A stretch of 64,000 bases of DNA from Hazenella coriacea (GCF_004341825.1 NZ_SMAG01000008.1:55711-119710), one strand, 5' to 3'; counted from the stretch's first letter, positions 36,752 through 47,166 are shown. The notes: generated by a model from the sequence alone, not told the origin. Translations and numbers: made by a program.

Positions 36752-37318
36752 ATGAAACTTGAAGATATAGTAACCGTTAAAATAGGAAGAAACCTTTCTA
36801 GAGGAACCGAGAAAAATGATCTAACTGTAGTGGCTTATACATACGAGGATTTAATGAATGATTTAGACGGCTCATTTCTAGACTCACAGGCTAGTTCTGA
36901 TCGTGGAAATTCAAATCATGAAGACGGCTATTTGAGCAATGCCGGGGATGTTGTTTTCAGCTTTGTGAGTTCCAAAGCTGGGATCGTGAGTGACTTCAAT
37001 CAAGGGAAGATTATAAATCAAAATTTTGCGAAACTCATGATTGAAAGTGAACATTTAGATAAACACTATTTATGTTATGCGTTGAATGAATCACACTCAG
37101 TGAAAAAGCAAATGGCATTTTCCATGCAAGGAAGTACGGTGCCCAAATTAACTCCAGCGATTTTAAAAGGGTTGGAAATTAAGTTACCAAGGATCGAGAA
37201 ACAACGAACGATCGGAAAAGCTTATTTCTCTCTGAGAAAACGTCAAGCTTTGGCAAAGAAACAAGCAGCACTTGAAGAGCAACTTTTTCTAGAAGTATTG
37301 AAGCAATTAGACCAATAA
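36752..37318 (+). CDS. half-size type I restriction S-like protein (single TRD)
   Basis: 188 residues with one target-recognition-type domain: GYLSNAGDVVFSFVSSKAG, GSTVPKLTPAILKGLEIKLP, and a C-terminal helix with KRQALAKKQAALEEQLF like the conserved spacer helices of HsdS. Full S proteins have two such units (~400 residues). ATG at 36752 behind GAGGACGGG. It stands 22 nt before hsdM and is probably co-transcribed. It could dimerise to give a second specificity or modulate the full S subunit. Confidence 0.8.
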   Translation: MKLEDIVTVKIGRNLSRGTEKNDLTVVAYTYEDLMNDLDGSFLDSQASSDRGNSNHEDGYLSNAGDVVFSFVSSKAGIVSDFNQGKIINQNFAKLMIESEHLDKHYLCYALNESHSVKKQMAFSMQGSTVPKLTPAILKGLEIKLPRIEKQRTIGKAYFSLRKRQALAKKQAALEEQLFLEVLKQLDQ

Positions 37319-37340
37319 TAGATAAAGTGAGGAACGTAAC

Positions 37341-38933
37341 ATGGCTGATTTAAACACAAAATTATTTAGTGCCGCAGACAACTTGCGAAGCAAAATGGAT
37401 GCATCAGAATACAAAAACTACTTATTAGGATTGATCTTCTACAAGTACTTATCTGATAAGTTATTAGAAAAAGTAGTTGAAATAGCAGGTGAATCGCTAG
37501 TAGAACACAACACACAAGAAAAACAGACTCAATTGTATAAGGATTTAGTAGCAGATGAAGATACAAAAAATGACTTGATTGAAACGTTAGAGGATACATT
37601 GGGCTATGATATTGAGCCCGCGTATTTATTTAATGTATTAACCAAGCAAGCGAAAGAAAACACGTTTCAACTGAATGACTTGAATAAAGCCTTTATCGAT
37701 TTGTCTACGAAATATGATCAATTTAGTGGATTATTTGATGATGTGGATTTGAAATCCAAAAAACTGGGAGCAGATGATCAACAGCGAAATATTACCATTA
37801 CAGAAGTCTTGAAGAAACTAAATGAGATGGATGTGCTGGGACATCATGGCGATGTCATTGGGGATGCCTATGAGTTCTTGATTGGTCAATTTGCCTCCGA
37901 AGCGGGTAAGAAAGCGGGAGAATTCTATACACCTTCTGAAGTGTCTAACATGATGGCTCGGATCGCCGCAATCGATCAAGAAGATAAAAAATTGTTTAGC
38001 GTCTATGACCCAACTATGGGATCAGGTTCCTTGATGTTGAACATTCGAAAATATGTGAACCACCCAGAGAGTGTAAAGTATCACGGACAAGAACTAAATA
38101 CAACGACCTATAATCTAGCGAAGATGAACTTGATCTTGCATGGGGTGGATAAAGAAGATATGCGTTTACGCAATGGGGATACATTGAACAAAGATTGGCC
38201 GACAGATGAGCCATATACCTTTGATGCAGTCCTGATGAATCCACCCTACTCAGCAAAATGGTCGTCAGATAATACATTTTTAGATGATTCTCGTTTTAAT
38301 CGTTACGGGAGGTTAGCACCCAAATCAAAAGCAGACTTTGCTTTTCTTTTACATGGGTTCTATCATTTGAAAGACTCGGGAACCATGGCAATCGTCTTAC
38401 CGCATGGAGTCCTCTTCCGTGGAGCCGCAGAAGGCATGATTCGTAAGAAATTATTAGAAGATGGCAGTATTTATGCGGTTATTGGTATGCCACCAAACTT
38501 ATTCTTTGGGACATCAATTCCCACAACCGTCATCATCTTGAAGAAAAATCGTACGACTCGTGATGTGTTATTTATCGATGCAAGTAAAGAGTTTATAAAA
38601 GGAAAGAACCAAAATAAACTTTCCAAAGAAAATATCGATAAGATTGTTGAGACATATAAAAAGCGAGATCATGTGGAGAAATATGCTCACCTTGCTAGTT
38701 TTGATGAAATTAAAGAGAATGATTTCAATCTGAACATCCCTCGCTACGTAGATACCTTTGAAGAAGAACCGCCTGTGGATTTGGCTACAATTGGTGCAAC
38801 GATTAAAGAGATTCGCAAAGAAAAAGCAGAACTCGAATCCAGCCTATATGACATGATTTCTTCACTACAATTTGATGAAGAGAACAAAGAATGGATCAAA
38901 GGTGCATTAGAGGTGTTTAAACGTGAAAAATAG
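37341..38933 (+). CDS. hsdM: type I restriction-modification DNA methyltransferase HsdM
   Basis: 530 residues: an N-terminal helical HsdM_N domain (about 1-150) and an N6-adenine methyltransferase domain with motif I DPTMGSGSLMLN and motif IV NPPYSAKW near 300. Length and motifs are intact. The stop overlaps hsdS by 11 nt. Modifies host DNA at the HsdS-chosen site and, with HsdR, makes the restriction complex. Confidence 0.96.
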   Translation: MADLNTKLFSAADNLRSKMDASEYKNYLLGLIFYKYLSDKLLEKVVEIAGESLVEHNTQEKQTQLYKDLVADEDTKNDLIETLEDTLGYDIEPAYLFNVLTKQAKENTFQLNDLNKAFIDLSTKYDQFSGLFDDVDLKSKKLGADDQQRNITITEVLKKLNEMDVLGHHGDVIGDAYEFLIGQFASEAGKKAGEFYTPSEVSNMMARIAAIDQEDKKLFSVYDPTMGSGSLMLNIRKYVNHPESVKYHGQELNTTTYNLAKMNLILHGVDKEDMRLRNGDTLNKDWPTDEPYTFDAVLMNPPYSAKWSSDNTFLDDSRFNRYGRLAPKSKADFAFLLHGFYHLKDSGTMAIVLPHGVLFRGAAEGMIRKKLLEDGSIYAVIGMPPNLFFGTSIPTTVIILKKNRTTRDVLFIDASKEFIKGKNQNKLSKENIDKIVETYKKRDHVEKYAHLASFDEIKENDFNLNIPRYVDTFEEEPPVDLATIGATIKEIRKEKAELESSLYDMISSLQFDEENKEWIKGALEVFKREK

Positions 38934-40131
38934 ACATATACCAGAAGTTCGATTTCAAGGGTTTACTGGGGATTGGGAACAGCGTAAGTTGGGGGATATA
39001 GCCGAAATTAATCCAAAATCGAATCTGCCGGAACAATTCGAATATGTGGACTTAGAATCAGTTGTGGGGACTGATCTGATTTCGCACCGTACTGAACATA
39101 GAGAATCGGCTCCTTCAAGAGCACAAAGGTTAGCTAAACAGGGAGATGTATTTTATCAGACGGTCAGACCATATCAAAAGAATAATTATCTTTTCGATTT
39201 ATCATATGATAACTATGTGTTTTCAACAGGATATGCTCAAATGCGACCGAATGTAGACAGTTATTTTTTATTTAGTAAACTTCAAGAAGAAAAATTTGTT
39301 TCAAGTGTTCTCGATAGATGTACAGGAACAAGTTATCCTGCAATTAATTCAAAAGATTTAGCACAAATTGAAGTTGAAATTCCTACATTAGGAGATGAAC
39401 AAACCAAAATCGGTAACTTCTTTAAACAACTAGACGACACAATCGCTCTTCATCAGCAAGAACTAACCACCCTCAAACAAACAAAACAAGGATTCTTACA
39501 AAAAATATTTCCAAAAGTAGGAGAGTCCGTGCCCGAAGTTCGTTTTCCAGGGTTTACTGGAGATTGGGAACAGCGTAGGTTGGGAGGAATGGCGGATTTT
39601 TCTAAAGGTAATGGGTATTCAAAAAGTGATTTGACTGATAAAGGTAAACCAATAATTTTGTATGGGCGATTATATACAAAATATGAAACCGTTATAGATT
39701 CTGTTGATACTTTTACTATAGAAAAAGGAAAATCTGTAATAAGTAAAGGCGATGAAGTAATCATTCCATCTTCTGGAGAAACTTCTGAAGACATTTCAAG
39801 AGCATCAGTGGTTAGTAAACCAGGAATAATTTTGGGTGGAGATTTAAATATTGTACGACCAAGTAATGAGATTGATCCAGTATTCTTAGCTCTGACTATC
39901 TCGAATGGTAAGCAGCAAAAAGAATTAAGCAAACGAGCTCAAGGGAAATCTGTTGTTCACTTGCATAACTCAGATTTAAAAGAAGTAAATCTACTTTTTC
40001 CTAAAAAAGAAGAACAAACCCAAATCGGTAACTTCTTCAAACAACTAGATGACATGATCGCTCTCCATCAACGCGAGTTAGAGCTACTCCAAGAAACGAA
40101 AAAAGCATTCCTACAAAAGATGTTTGTCTAA
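38923..40131 (+). CDS. hsdS: type I restriction specificity subunit HsdS
   Basis: 402 residues with two target-recognition domains. Each is introduced by a near-identical block (FTGDWEQRKLG at about residue 14 and FTGDWEQRRLG at about 212) and closed by another (IGNFFKQLDDTIALHQ and IGNFFKQLDDMIALHQ). GTG start inside hsdM. The long internal repeats allow domain exchange by recombination, and they give the inverted pseudo-symmetry of the subunit. Recognition site not predictable from sequence by eye. Confidence 0.95.
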   Translation: MKNRHIPEVRFQGFTGDWEQRKLGDIAEINPKSNLPEQFEYVDLESVVGTDLISHRTEHRESAPSRAQRLAKQGDVFYQTVRPYQKNNYLFDLSYDNYVFSTGYAQMRPNVDSYFLFSKLQEEKFVSSVLDRCTGTSYPAINSKDLAQIEVEIPTLGDEQTKIGNFFKQLDDTIALHQQELTTLKQTKQGFLQKIFPKVGESVPEVRFPGFTGDWEQRRLGGMADFSKGNGYSKSDLTDKGKPIILYGRLYTKYETVIDSVDTFTIEKGKSVISKGDEVIIPSSGETSEDISRASVVSKPGIILGGDLNIVRPSNEIDPVFLALTISNGKQQKELSKRAQGKSVVHLHNSDLKEVNLLFPKKEEQTQIGNFFKQLDDMIALHQRELELLQETKKAFLQKMFV

Positions 40132-40154
40132 GCCAATCAGAGAGGAGGAGAAAC

Positions 40155-43100
40155 ATGGCAAAGATCCCACATCGTGATGAAGGGGAAGTGGAACGTCGCC
40201 TGATTGAAGTGTTGGGGGAAGGGCATAATCAGTGGAATTATCGTCCAGATTTAAAATCAGAAGAAGACCTATGGAAGAACTTGCGTCACAAGATTACGCA
40301 AAATAATTTATCAGAAATTGGGGAACATCCGATTACTGATAAAGAATTTGACAAGATTAAAACAGAATTACTATTGAAAACACGGACTCCCTTTGATGCT
40401 GCTAGATGGCTGAAAGGGGAGAATGGAATTGCTCGGATTACGATTGAACGTGAGGATGTGTCCCTAGGTTCCATGTCGTTGGTGCTATATTCCAACCAAG
40501 ACATAGGTGGTGGAATCTCTACATATGAAGTTGTTCATCAGATTGCGAAACAAAAGGTAAATGTGGATGGTCGTAATCGCCGATTTGATGTGACACTTTT
40601 AATCAATGGGTTGCCCATTGTCCAAATCGAGTTAAAACAAGTGACTGCCAAAGACGGCGTATTTCAAGCCTATCATCAGATCAAGAAATATGCTGAAGAA
40701 GGGATGTTTCGAAATAACATCTTTTCTACCCTTCAGTTATTTGTCATTTCCAACGAACAAACGACTCGTTACTTTGCCAATGCACTACCTAAAGACATGC
40801 ATAAGAAATGTGTCTTTAGCTGGCGAACCACAGACAATCGAAAAGTAGAAAATCTCTATGAATTTGCGAAACAAGTTTTAAATATTCCAGATGCGCATCG
40901 CTTGATCGCCAATTATACGATTGTGAGTGAGGACCAAGACAACAAAGCCTTAATGGTGTTAAAACCGTATCAAATTCATGCGATTGAAGCCTTGTTTACA
41001 TCAGCTATGAAACATGAATCCGGATATGTTTGGCATGCGACGGGTTCAGGAAAAACGTTGACCAGTTTTGTTTCTACGAAGTTATTAGCTCGCAAATCAG
41101 GTGTCGATCGTACCATTATGCTCATTGACCGAAAAGACTTGGACAACCAAACGACGACTGAATTTACCAAATTTGCTTCCGAGTTTAATACGGGTCTTTC
41201 TTCGGGTCATGCCAAGTCGAATAGCTTGATTGTCGGAACGGGAAGTGCGAAAGAGTTAAGTGCGACTCTACTTTCTGATGCCAATTCCAATACAGTGATT
41301 ATTACCACTCGTCAAAAGTTAGAAACTGCCTTACGCTATGCCAAAAAACAAGAGGAACAAAAAGGCACCCAGCGTTTTAAGAAGCTACGGGGGCAACATA
41401 TTGTTTTTGTCGTGGATGAATGCCATCGAGCGTTAAGTTCAGAAGGGATGGAAGTGATCAAGGGGTTTTTTCCTAATTCTACATGGTTTGGGTTTACAGG
41501 AACACCGATCTTTGAGGTAAATAAAAAACAAGGGAAAGGTCAATTAGCTCGCACCACTCATGATCAATATGGAGAAGTCTTGCACACCTATACCATTAAG
41601 AATGCGTTAGATGATGGGTCTGTGTTAGGATTCCAAGTCGAGCACGAAGATACGATTGAACCCACATCATTAAATAATTATATTTTTAAGCAACTGCGTC
41701 AAAATGAAAAATACGCCGATGTGAGTGACGATGAACTAAATCATATCATCGATCAAATGGATGGAATCGAAAAGGAAGCATATCTTGAACCCTCTTTTTT
41801 CGAAAGGGATGAACATATTCAAAAAGTTATTCATAAGATTTTTCGACCCGATAATGCTTATACCAAGTTTGATTTCCAAAATGGCCGCCCACAAAAGTCT
41901 GCCATTTTAACCACAAGTTCTATTGATATGGCGAAACGCTACTATCAGGCGATCAAGGAAATGACCAAAGATCCAGAATGGTTGACGAAAGAATTTGCTG
42001 GACATCCGATTCGAACGGGGCGTACGATTGAAGATCCAGATTTTCCACGGATGGCCATTACCTATTCACTACAAGAAAACGAAGACAATTCCAAACAAAT
42101 TGAAGATGAAATGAAAGAAATGATCAAGGATTATAACGATTATTATCATACTGCCTGGTCGATCGAAGATATTGAACGATATAATGGCGATATTAACAAT
42201 CGCTTAGCTCGTAAGAAAGCAGAGTTTAAAGAATTTGGGAAACAAATTGACTTAGTCATTGTTGTCGATCGCTTATTGACTGGATTCGATGCACCAACGA
42301 TCCAAACATTATTCGTAGATCGTCATTTAAGTTATGCCAATTTGATCCAAGCCTTTTCTCGAACTAATCGCACGGATCCGGGAAAGACAAAAGGATTGAT
42401 TGTGACATTCCGGAAACCTGCGACGATGGAGCAAAATGTAAAGAATGCTACGAAGTTATATTCTCAAGAGCAAGAGGAATCGAATCTGGTTTATCCTACT
42501 TATGCTGCATCGAAGAAACGTTTCAAAAAGGCTCACAAAGAGCTAACAAGGGTAGTGCCAAAACCCACTGATGTAAATGAGAACTCTCCGCTTGAAAAAC
42601 GGATTGAATTCGTGAAATATTTCCAAGAGCTAAATAATGCCTACCAAGCTTTAGTTACGTACGATGAATATAACGATGAGATGGAGAAATCAAAAGCACT
42701 TCAAGAACAGGTGAAGACCTTAGAAGAATATGTTGGTGTATACAACACGGTTAAGGGTTCGCTAGTCGATGAAGGGCGCCAAGATGGATCAGGACCCGAT
42801 TTTTCAGACATTGAATTCTATGGAGAAAATGTGATTAAGATTTATGATATTGACACAACCTATATTGATCGACTATTGGAAACGTACTCAGCCAATAATG
42901 AGAATATCCGTGACGATATCGAAAAAGCACTTCAAAAATTGAAGAAATCAGAAAATGTGAAAGACGTGTATCGTGCGATCTTAAATGCGATTGATACTAA
43001 AGAGATTGATGCAGAAGAAGATATTCTTGCAGTAAGACGACACTTCTTCACTAATGCACGTGACAAGGCGATTAAAGAATTTGCGAAAACTTGGTTTGTG

Positions 43101-43313
43101 GAAGAAAATCAGCTGCATTTATCTGCACTTCAATATGTAATCGGAACTGATCCTATTCCCAATATTGGGGGAATTATCAACAGTAAGCAATTTGAGAAGT
43201 ATAAAGCCGTACATCCAGATGCCAAACCATTGAAATACGGACCAGAAATGAAGCGTCAGTGGAAAAAGACCTTAGATGAAGTCATTATACCTTTGGATGA
43301 CGAGTTGAGATAA
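40155..43313 (+). CDS. hsdR: type I restriction endonuclease subunit HsdR
   Basis: 1052 residues: an N-terminal PD-(D/E)xK nuclease domain with PIVQIELKQ near 158, then the superfamily 2 translocase with Walker A HATGSGKTLTS near 298 and DECH box VVDECHRA near 424, FTGTPIF, and RTNRTDPGK as motif VI near 742. A C-terminal helical region follows. The strong site AGAGGAGGAG precedes the ATG. Last gene of hsdMSR; a terminator follows. Confidence 0.96.
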   Translation: MAKIPHRDEGEVERRLIEVLGEGHNQWNYRPDLKSEEDLWKNLRHKITQNNLSEIGEHPITDKEFDKIKTELLLKTRTPFDAARWLKGENGIARITIEREDVSLGSMSLVLYSNQDIGGGISTYEVVHQIAKQKVNVDGRNRRFDVTLLINGLPIVQIELKQVTAKDGVFQAYHQIKKYAEEGMFRNNIFSTLQLFVISNEQTTRYFANALPKDMHKKCVFSWRTTDNRKVENLYEFAKQVLNIPDAHRLIANYTIVSEDQDNKALMVLKPYQIHAIEALFTSAMKHESGYVWHATGSGKTLTSFVSTKLLARKSGVDRTIMLIDRKDLDNQTTTEFTKFASEFNTGLSSGHAKSNSLIVGTGSAKELSATLLSDANSNTVIITTRQKLETALRYAKKQEEQKGTQRFKKLRGQHIVFVVDECHRALSSEGMEVIKGFFPNSTWFGFTGTPIFEVNKKQGKGQLARTTHDQYGEVLHTYTIKNALDDGSVLGFQVEHEDTIEPTSLNNYIFKQLRQNEKYADVSDDELNHIIDQMDGIEKEAYLEPSFFERDEHIQKVIHKIFRPDNAYTKFDFQNGRPQKSAILTTSSIDMAKRYYQAIKEMTKDPEWLTKEFAGHPIRTGRTIEDPDFPRMAITYSLQENEDNSKQIEDEMKEMIKDYNDYYHTAWSIEDIERYNGDINNRLARKKAEFKEFGKQIDLVIVVDRLLTGFDAPTIQTLFVDRHLSYANLIQAFSRTNRTDPGKTKGLIVTFRKPATMEQNVKNATKLYSQEQEESNLVYPTYAASKKRFKKAHKELTRVVPKPTDVNENSPLEKRIEFVKYFQELNNAYQALVTYDEYNDEMEKSKALQEQVKTLEEYVGVYNTVKGSLVDEGRQDGSGPDFSDIEFYGENVIKIYDIDTTYIDRLLETYSANNENIRDDIEKALQKLKKSENVKDVYRAILNAIDTKEIDAEEDILAVRRHFFTNARDKAIKEFAKTWFVEENQLHLSALQYVIGTDPIPNIGGIINSKQFEKYKAVHPDAKPLKYGPEMKRQWKKTLDEVIIPLDDELR

Positions 43314-43351
43314 AATCGTTTTGAAATAAATAAACAAAATCTATATCGTTA

Positions 43352-43385
43352 TAGGCCAACTGCGAAGCTGTAGTTGGCCTTTCCT
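43352..43385 (+). terminator. terminator of the hsd operon
   Basis: AGGCCAACT pairs with AGTTGGCCT, loop of 10 nt, then TTTCC. Moderate T run. Confidence 0.8.
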
Positions 43386-43735
43386 GTATCCGAAAAAAGA
43401 TACGGCAGAATAAGAATATGTAATGCACCCCTATTTCTCCAAAAAACTAGGCAGTTTTTTTAATAATGTTTTGAGATGAAAAACTTTGTTGTGAAACCGA
43501 TCCTAAAGATGAACAATTTTTGCTAGACTTTGTAATTATATTTACATGATATATAAATATAATAGTAAAAGTAAATTCAGATAAATTTTGCTAATTTTTT
43601 TAAAATAAACACCTTACTAGGTGGATGAATAGTGGATAGTATGCCGTTGTGAATCTGTATTTTCAATGATAAAATGAAATCATTTAATGATTTAAAAAAT
43701 ATTAAGTGATAGATATTTAGTAATAAAAAATATTT
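43386..43735. other. AT-rich gap before the anticodon-nuclease gene
   Basis: 350 bp of very AT-rich DNA with no supported reading frame. Probably holds the promoter of the following gene; I cannot point to one with confidence. Confidence 0.35.
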
Positions 43736-43748
43736 AGGAGAGATTAGT

Positions 43749-46120
43749 ATAATTAAAAAAATTAATATACCAAACTTTGGGTCTTTTTCTGATTATAGAT
43801 GGAAAAAGAATGTCGGAAACGATGAGCACTCTATATTTAAGACTATGAATATCATTTACGGAAGAAATTACGCAGGGAAAACAACATTGTCACGTATATT
43901 CAGATGCCTAGAAATGCAGGAATTACATAAGGATTTTTATACACCCCAATTTGATATCGAATTAGATCATGGAAGAATAATCAATCAAGAAAATATAAAA
44001 GAAATGTCTAATTTAAAGATCCGTGTTTATAACACGGATTTCGTGAAGTCAAATTTAAATTGGCTTAATAATGAAGACGGAAAAATAAAGTCTTTTGCTA
44101 TTTTAGGTAAGGGAAATGTTGAAATTAAAAACAAATTAGATCTACTCCACCAAGAGTTAGGAAGTATTAATGAAAAAAAGGTTTTTTATATGAAGAAGAT
44201 GATTTGAAGAAAAGTAAGGAATTAAAAGAGATTGAATTTAAAGACGAGAAAGATGAATTAGATGAGTTATTAAAGAAAAAGGCAAGAGATATAAAGAACG
44301 ACAGTCATATTTACAATTTACCCAACTATAACATCAGCCGGATTAGAGAAGATATCAGAGAAGCATCAGCTATGGATAAATTAAATGACGAAGAAATTGA
44401 AGTTAGAAAGAAATTATTAAAAGAAGATCCTAGAAAAACAATATCTACAGTTACACCCTTAAAAAACGAATTTCTAAGTCTCATGAAATTAGCGAATAGT
44501 CTTTTAGGAAAGAAAATAGTCCCATCAGAACCAATATCAGATTTGATTAATGATAGTCTACTTCAGAACTGGGTGAGAGATGGGATTAACCATCATAAAG
44601 GAAAAAGAGATTGTTGTGGCTTTTGTGGAAATATAATAGATGAGTATTTATGGGGTAAGCTGGATAAACATTTTAATCGGGAATCAGAGGATTTAAGGAT
44701 TAAAATCGATTTATGTATAAACCGATTAAGTGAATTAAAGGATAAGATTTTTAATTACATTAAAATCGACATTAATGATTTTTATGTAGATCTACAACCT
44801 GAATACAAAAAGGCAGAGGAAAACTACAAAGTTGTAAAAGAGAGTTATATAAATTGTATTTCATCCTTAATACTTGAATTAAAAGAAAGAGCAAACGACA
44901 TTTTTAATGAAAGGACAGCAATCAACTATATAGATTATACAGAAGCATTCAATGTTGAAATAGAAAACATTAATGAATTAATTGATAAGAATAATCAAAG
45001 AACAAATAATTTAGGTAAAGACCAACATAAAGTACGAATAGAATTACTAAAAGATAAAGTAGAAAGGTTTGTTGAACTTATTGAGTATGAAAAAAGGATT
45101 GAAAAAATAACAAAGTTAGAGGATGAAGTTAAGGAATTAGCGAATCTTATTTCTGTCAATGAGCAAGAAGTTAATAGAGTGAAAATGGAAATTGAACGTT
45201 TAGAAGAAGAACTAAAAGATGAGAGTAGGGGAGCAGAACTAGTTAATAACTATTTATCTAGCTTTTTCGGACACAAGGCATTGGAATTAAAAGCTGAAGG
45301 TGAAAAACCAAATATCAACTTCAAAATTTTAAGAGATGGTGTTGAAGCCAAAAATTTAAGTGAAGGTGAGTGCAGTTTAATAGCCTTTTGTTACTTTATT
45401 GCTCAAATAGAAGACGATTTGAAAGCGGAAAATAGTAAAGATGGGCTTATTATTTTTATTGATGATCCTATTTCCAGTTTAGATGGAAATCATATTTATT
45501 TTATGTTTAGTCTAATTGAAAGCGTAATAGCTAAAAAGAAAAACTATCATCAACTATTTATTTCAACACATAGTATGGATTTCCTGAAGTATTTAAAAAG
45601 ATTGACCAAACCAAATAGACAAGATATAAATTACTTTTTAATTGAGAGAAGAATGTGGAATGACACTTCTAGGAGTTTTCTTATTAAAATGCCAAATCAC
45701 ATTAGAGATTATGTAACTGAATTCAATTATTTGTTTAGCGAACTGTATAGTGTTCATAAGGAAATGGAGGGGAATTACAAAAAAAAGGTAGAACATACAT
45801 ATAGTAAATTTTACAATCTACCAAATAATATTCGGAAGTTTTTGGAGTGCTATTTATTTTATAAATATCCTAATAATGATAGTCCGTTGGATAATTTATA
45901 CAAATTATTCGATGATGATGAAATTCCAGTATTAGTTAATAGAGTGATAAATGAGTATTCCCATCTTGCTTATCTTGATCGAGGATGGAAGCCAATAGAT
46001 GTGGAGGAAATAGAAAAGTGTGTACGTATTATTATAGATAGAATTAGGGAAAAAGATCCCGATCAGTTCAATGCACTTTTAGAGAGTATTGGCAGGAAAA
46101 AGGATATAGTTAATTCATAG
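43749..46120 (+). CDS. PrrC/RloC-type anticodon nuclease, split by a -1 frameshift
   Basis: One ~790-residue protein lies in two frames. The first, readable from 43749 to 44207, gives KKINIPNFGSFSDYRW, Walker A GRNYAGKTT and NTDFVKSNLNWL; the second, from about 44174, continues as GFLYEEDDLKKS with coiled coils, a CCGFCG zinc-hook-like turn, LSEGECSLIAF, IFIDDPISSLDGNH and FISTHSMDFLK. The C-terminal part has RKFLE followed by NEYSH, fitting the Arg-x3-Glu...His triad of PrrC. The frames meet at A AAA AAG (44173-44180). No ATG/GTG/TTG is placed behind the AGGAGAG site; ATA at 43749 would be the start. Linkage to hsdMSR is typical of PrrC. Either regulated expression or decay. Confidence 0.8.
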
Positions 46121-46234
46121 TTGGTGTTTCAATGATCCTCGTTTTTAATTGAATAAAATGTCCCAAGCCATTCGTCTACACCGAATTTTGTCACATAGTT
46201 TGATACTATTCACTTCGATACATTAGCTTAACCC

Positions 46235-46264
46235 TTGACACTGCCAATGACATCACTCTATAAT
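46235..46264 (+). promoter_or_regulatory. promoter of the phhA leader
   Basis: TTGACA at 46235, 18-nt spacer, perfect TATAAT at 46259. Confidence 0.85.
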
Positions 46265-46284
46265 GGGTAAACAACAATGTTATA

Positions 46285-46545
46285 CTTTAGAGCGTTGAAG
46301 GGAATTCAGTAGTGCTTAGGATCATTGTTCCAGAGAGCTGATGGTGGGTGCGAATCAGTACAGGTCTAAGCGTGAAATACAGTCTTGGAGCTTCTTTCTC
46401 GTAGTAGAGACCAGTGTCTTTATGAAGGGAAAGACGGTAAGCAAAGCCGTTATCTGAATGAAGTGGTGAGCAGATGCTCGCAACTAGGGTGGTACCGCGA
46501 AGTTACATATTCGTCCCTACTGGTGATTCCAGTGGGGATTTTTGA
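46285..46545 (+). ncRNA. T-box riboswitch 1 (Tyr-type) of phhA
   Basis: Stem I with AGAGAG bulge, specifier-loop TAC at 46378, T-box GGGTGGTACCGCG at 46487 and terminator GTCCCTACTGG / CCAGTGGGGAT plus TTTTT at 46513-46543. UAC names Tyr, and the UGGU of the T-box suits an A discriminator base, as in bacterial tRNA-Tyr. Uncharged tRNA-Tyr should favour read-through. Confidence 0.92.
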
Positions 46546-46574
46546 TTTGTATCAACAAAAAATGAATATCGTAT

Positions 46575-46830
46575 AAGCGATGAAGGGAATTCAGTAGTGC
46601 TTAGAATTTTGTGTCAGAGAGCTGATGGTGGGTGCGAATCAGTACAGAACTAAGCACGAAATACAGTCTTGGAGCTTCTTTCTCGTAGTAAAGACTCGTG
46701 TCTTTATGAAGGGGAAGACGGTAACAAAGCCGTTATCTTGAATGAAGTGGTGAGCAGATGCTCGCAACTAGGGTGGTACCGCGAAGTTACATATTCGTCC
46801 CTACTGGTGATTCCAGTGGGGATTTTTGAT
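46575..46830 (+). ncRNA. T-box riboswitch 2 (Tyr-type) of phhA
   Basis: Second copy, 285 nt after the first: specifier TAC at 46662, T-box at 46771, terminator at 46797-46828. Nearly identical to copy 3, so the last duplication is recent. Confidence 0.92.
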
Positions 46831-46859
46831 TTGTATCAACAAAAAATGAATATCGTATA

Positions 46860-47118
46860 AGCGATGAAGGGAATTCAGTAGTGCTTAGAATTTTGTGTCA
46901 GAGAGCTGATGGTGGGTGCGAATCAGTACAGAACTAAGCATGAAATACAGTCTTGGAGCTTCTTTCTCGTAGTAAAGACTCGTGTCTTTATGAAGGGGAA
47001 GACGGTAACAAAGCCGTTATCTTGAATGAAGTGGTGAGCAGGTCGATGCTCGCAACTAGGGTGGTACCGCGAAGTTACATATTCGTCCCTACTGGGTGAT
47101 TCCAGTAGGGATTTTTTT
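46860..47118 (+). ncRNA. T-box riboswitch 3 (Tyr-type) of phhA
   Basis: Third copy, 284 nt after the second: specifier TAC at 46946, T-box at 47059, terminator at 47084-47118 with seven T residues, the strongest of the three. All three terminators must be passed to reach phhA. Confidence 0.92.
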
Positions 47119-47136
47119 ATGAAAGGGTGAGCCAAG

Positions 47137-47166
47137 ATGAAGATCCGAATTCGATTTCCTTATTAG
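47137..47166 (+). CDS. possible 9-codon upstream ORF before phhA
   Basis: ATG at 47137 behind GAAAGGG gives MKIRIRFPY and a TAG stop, 47 nt before the preferred phhA start. The Phe and Tyr codons near its end are suggestive, given the gene's product. Too short to prove by sequence. Confidence 0.3.
   Translation: MKIRIRFPY

Noticed and set aside
46385..46860. Two 63-codon frames with near-identical sequence before phhA
   Set aside because: They lie inside the T-box RNAs and are alike only because the T-boxes are tandem copies.
46285..47118. CRISPR-like array (three regular repeats)
   Set aside because: Units are 284-285 nt and are complete T-box leaders; no short repeats or spacers. No CRISPR array is seen in the window.
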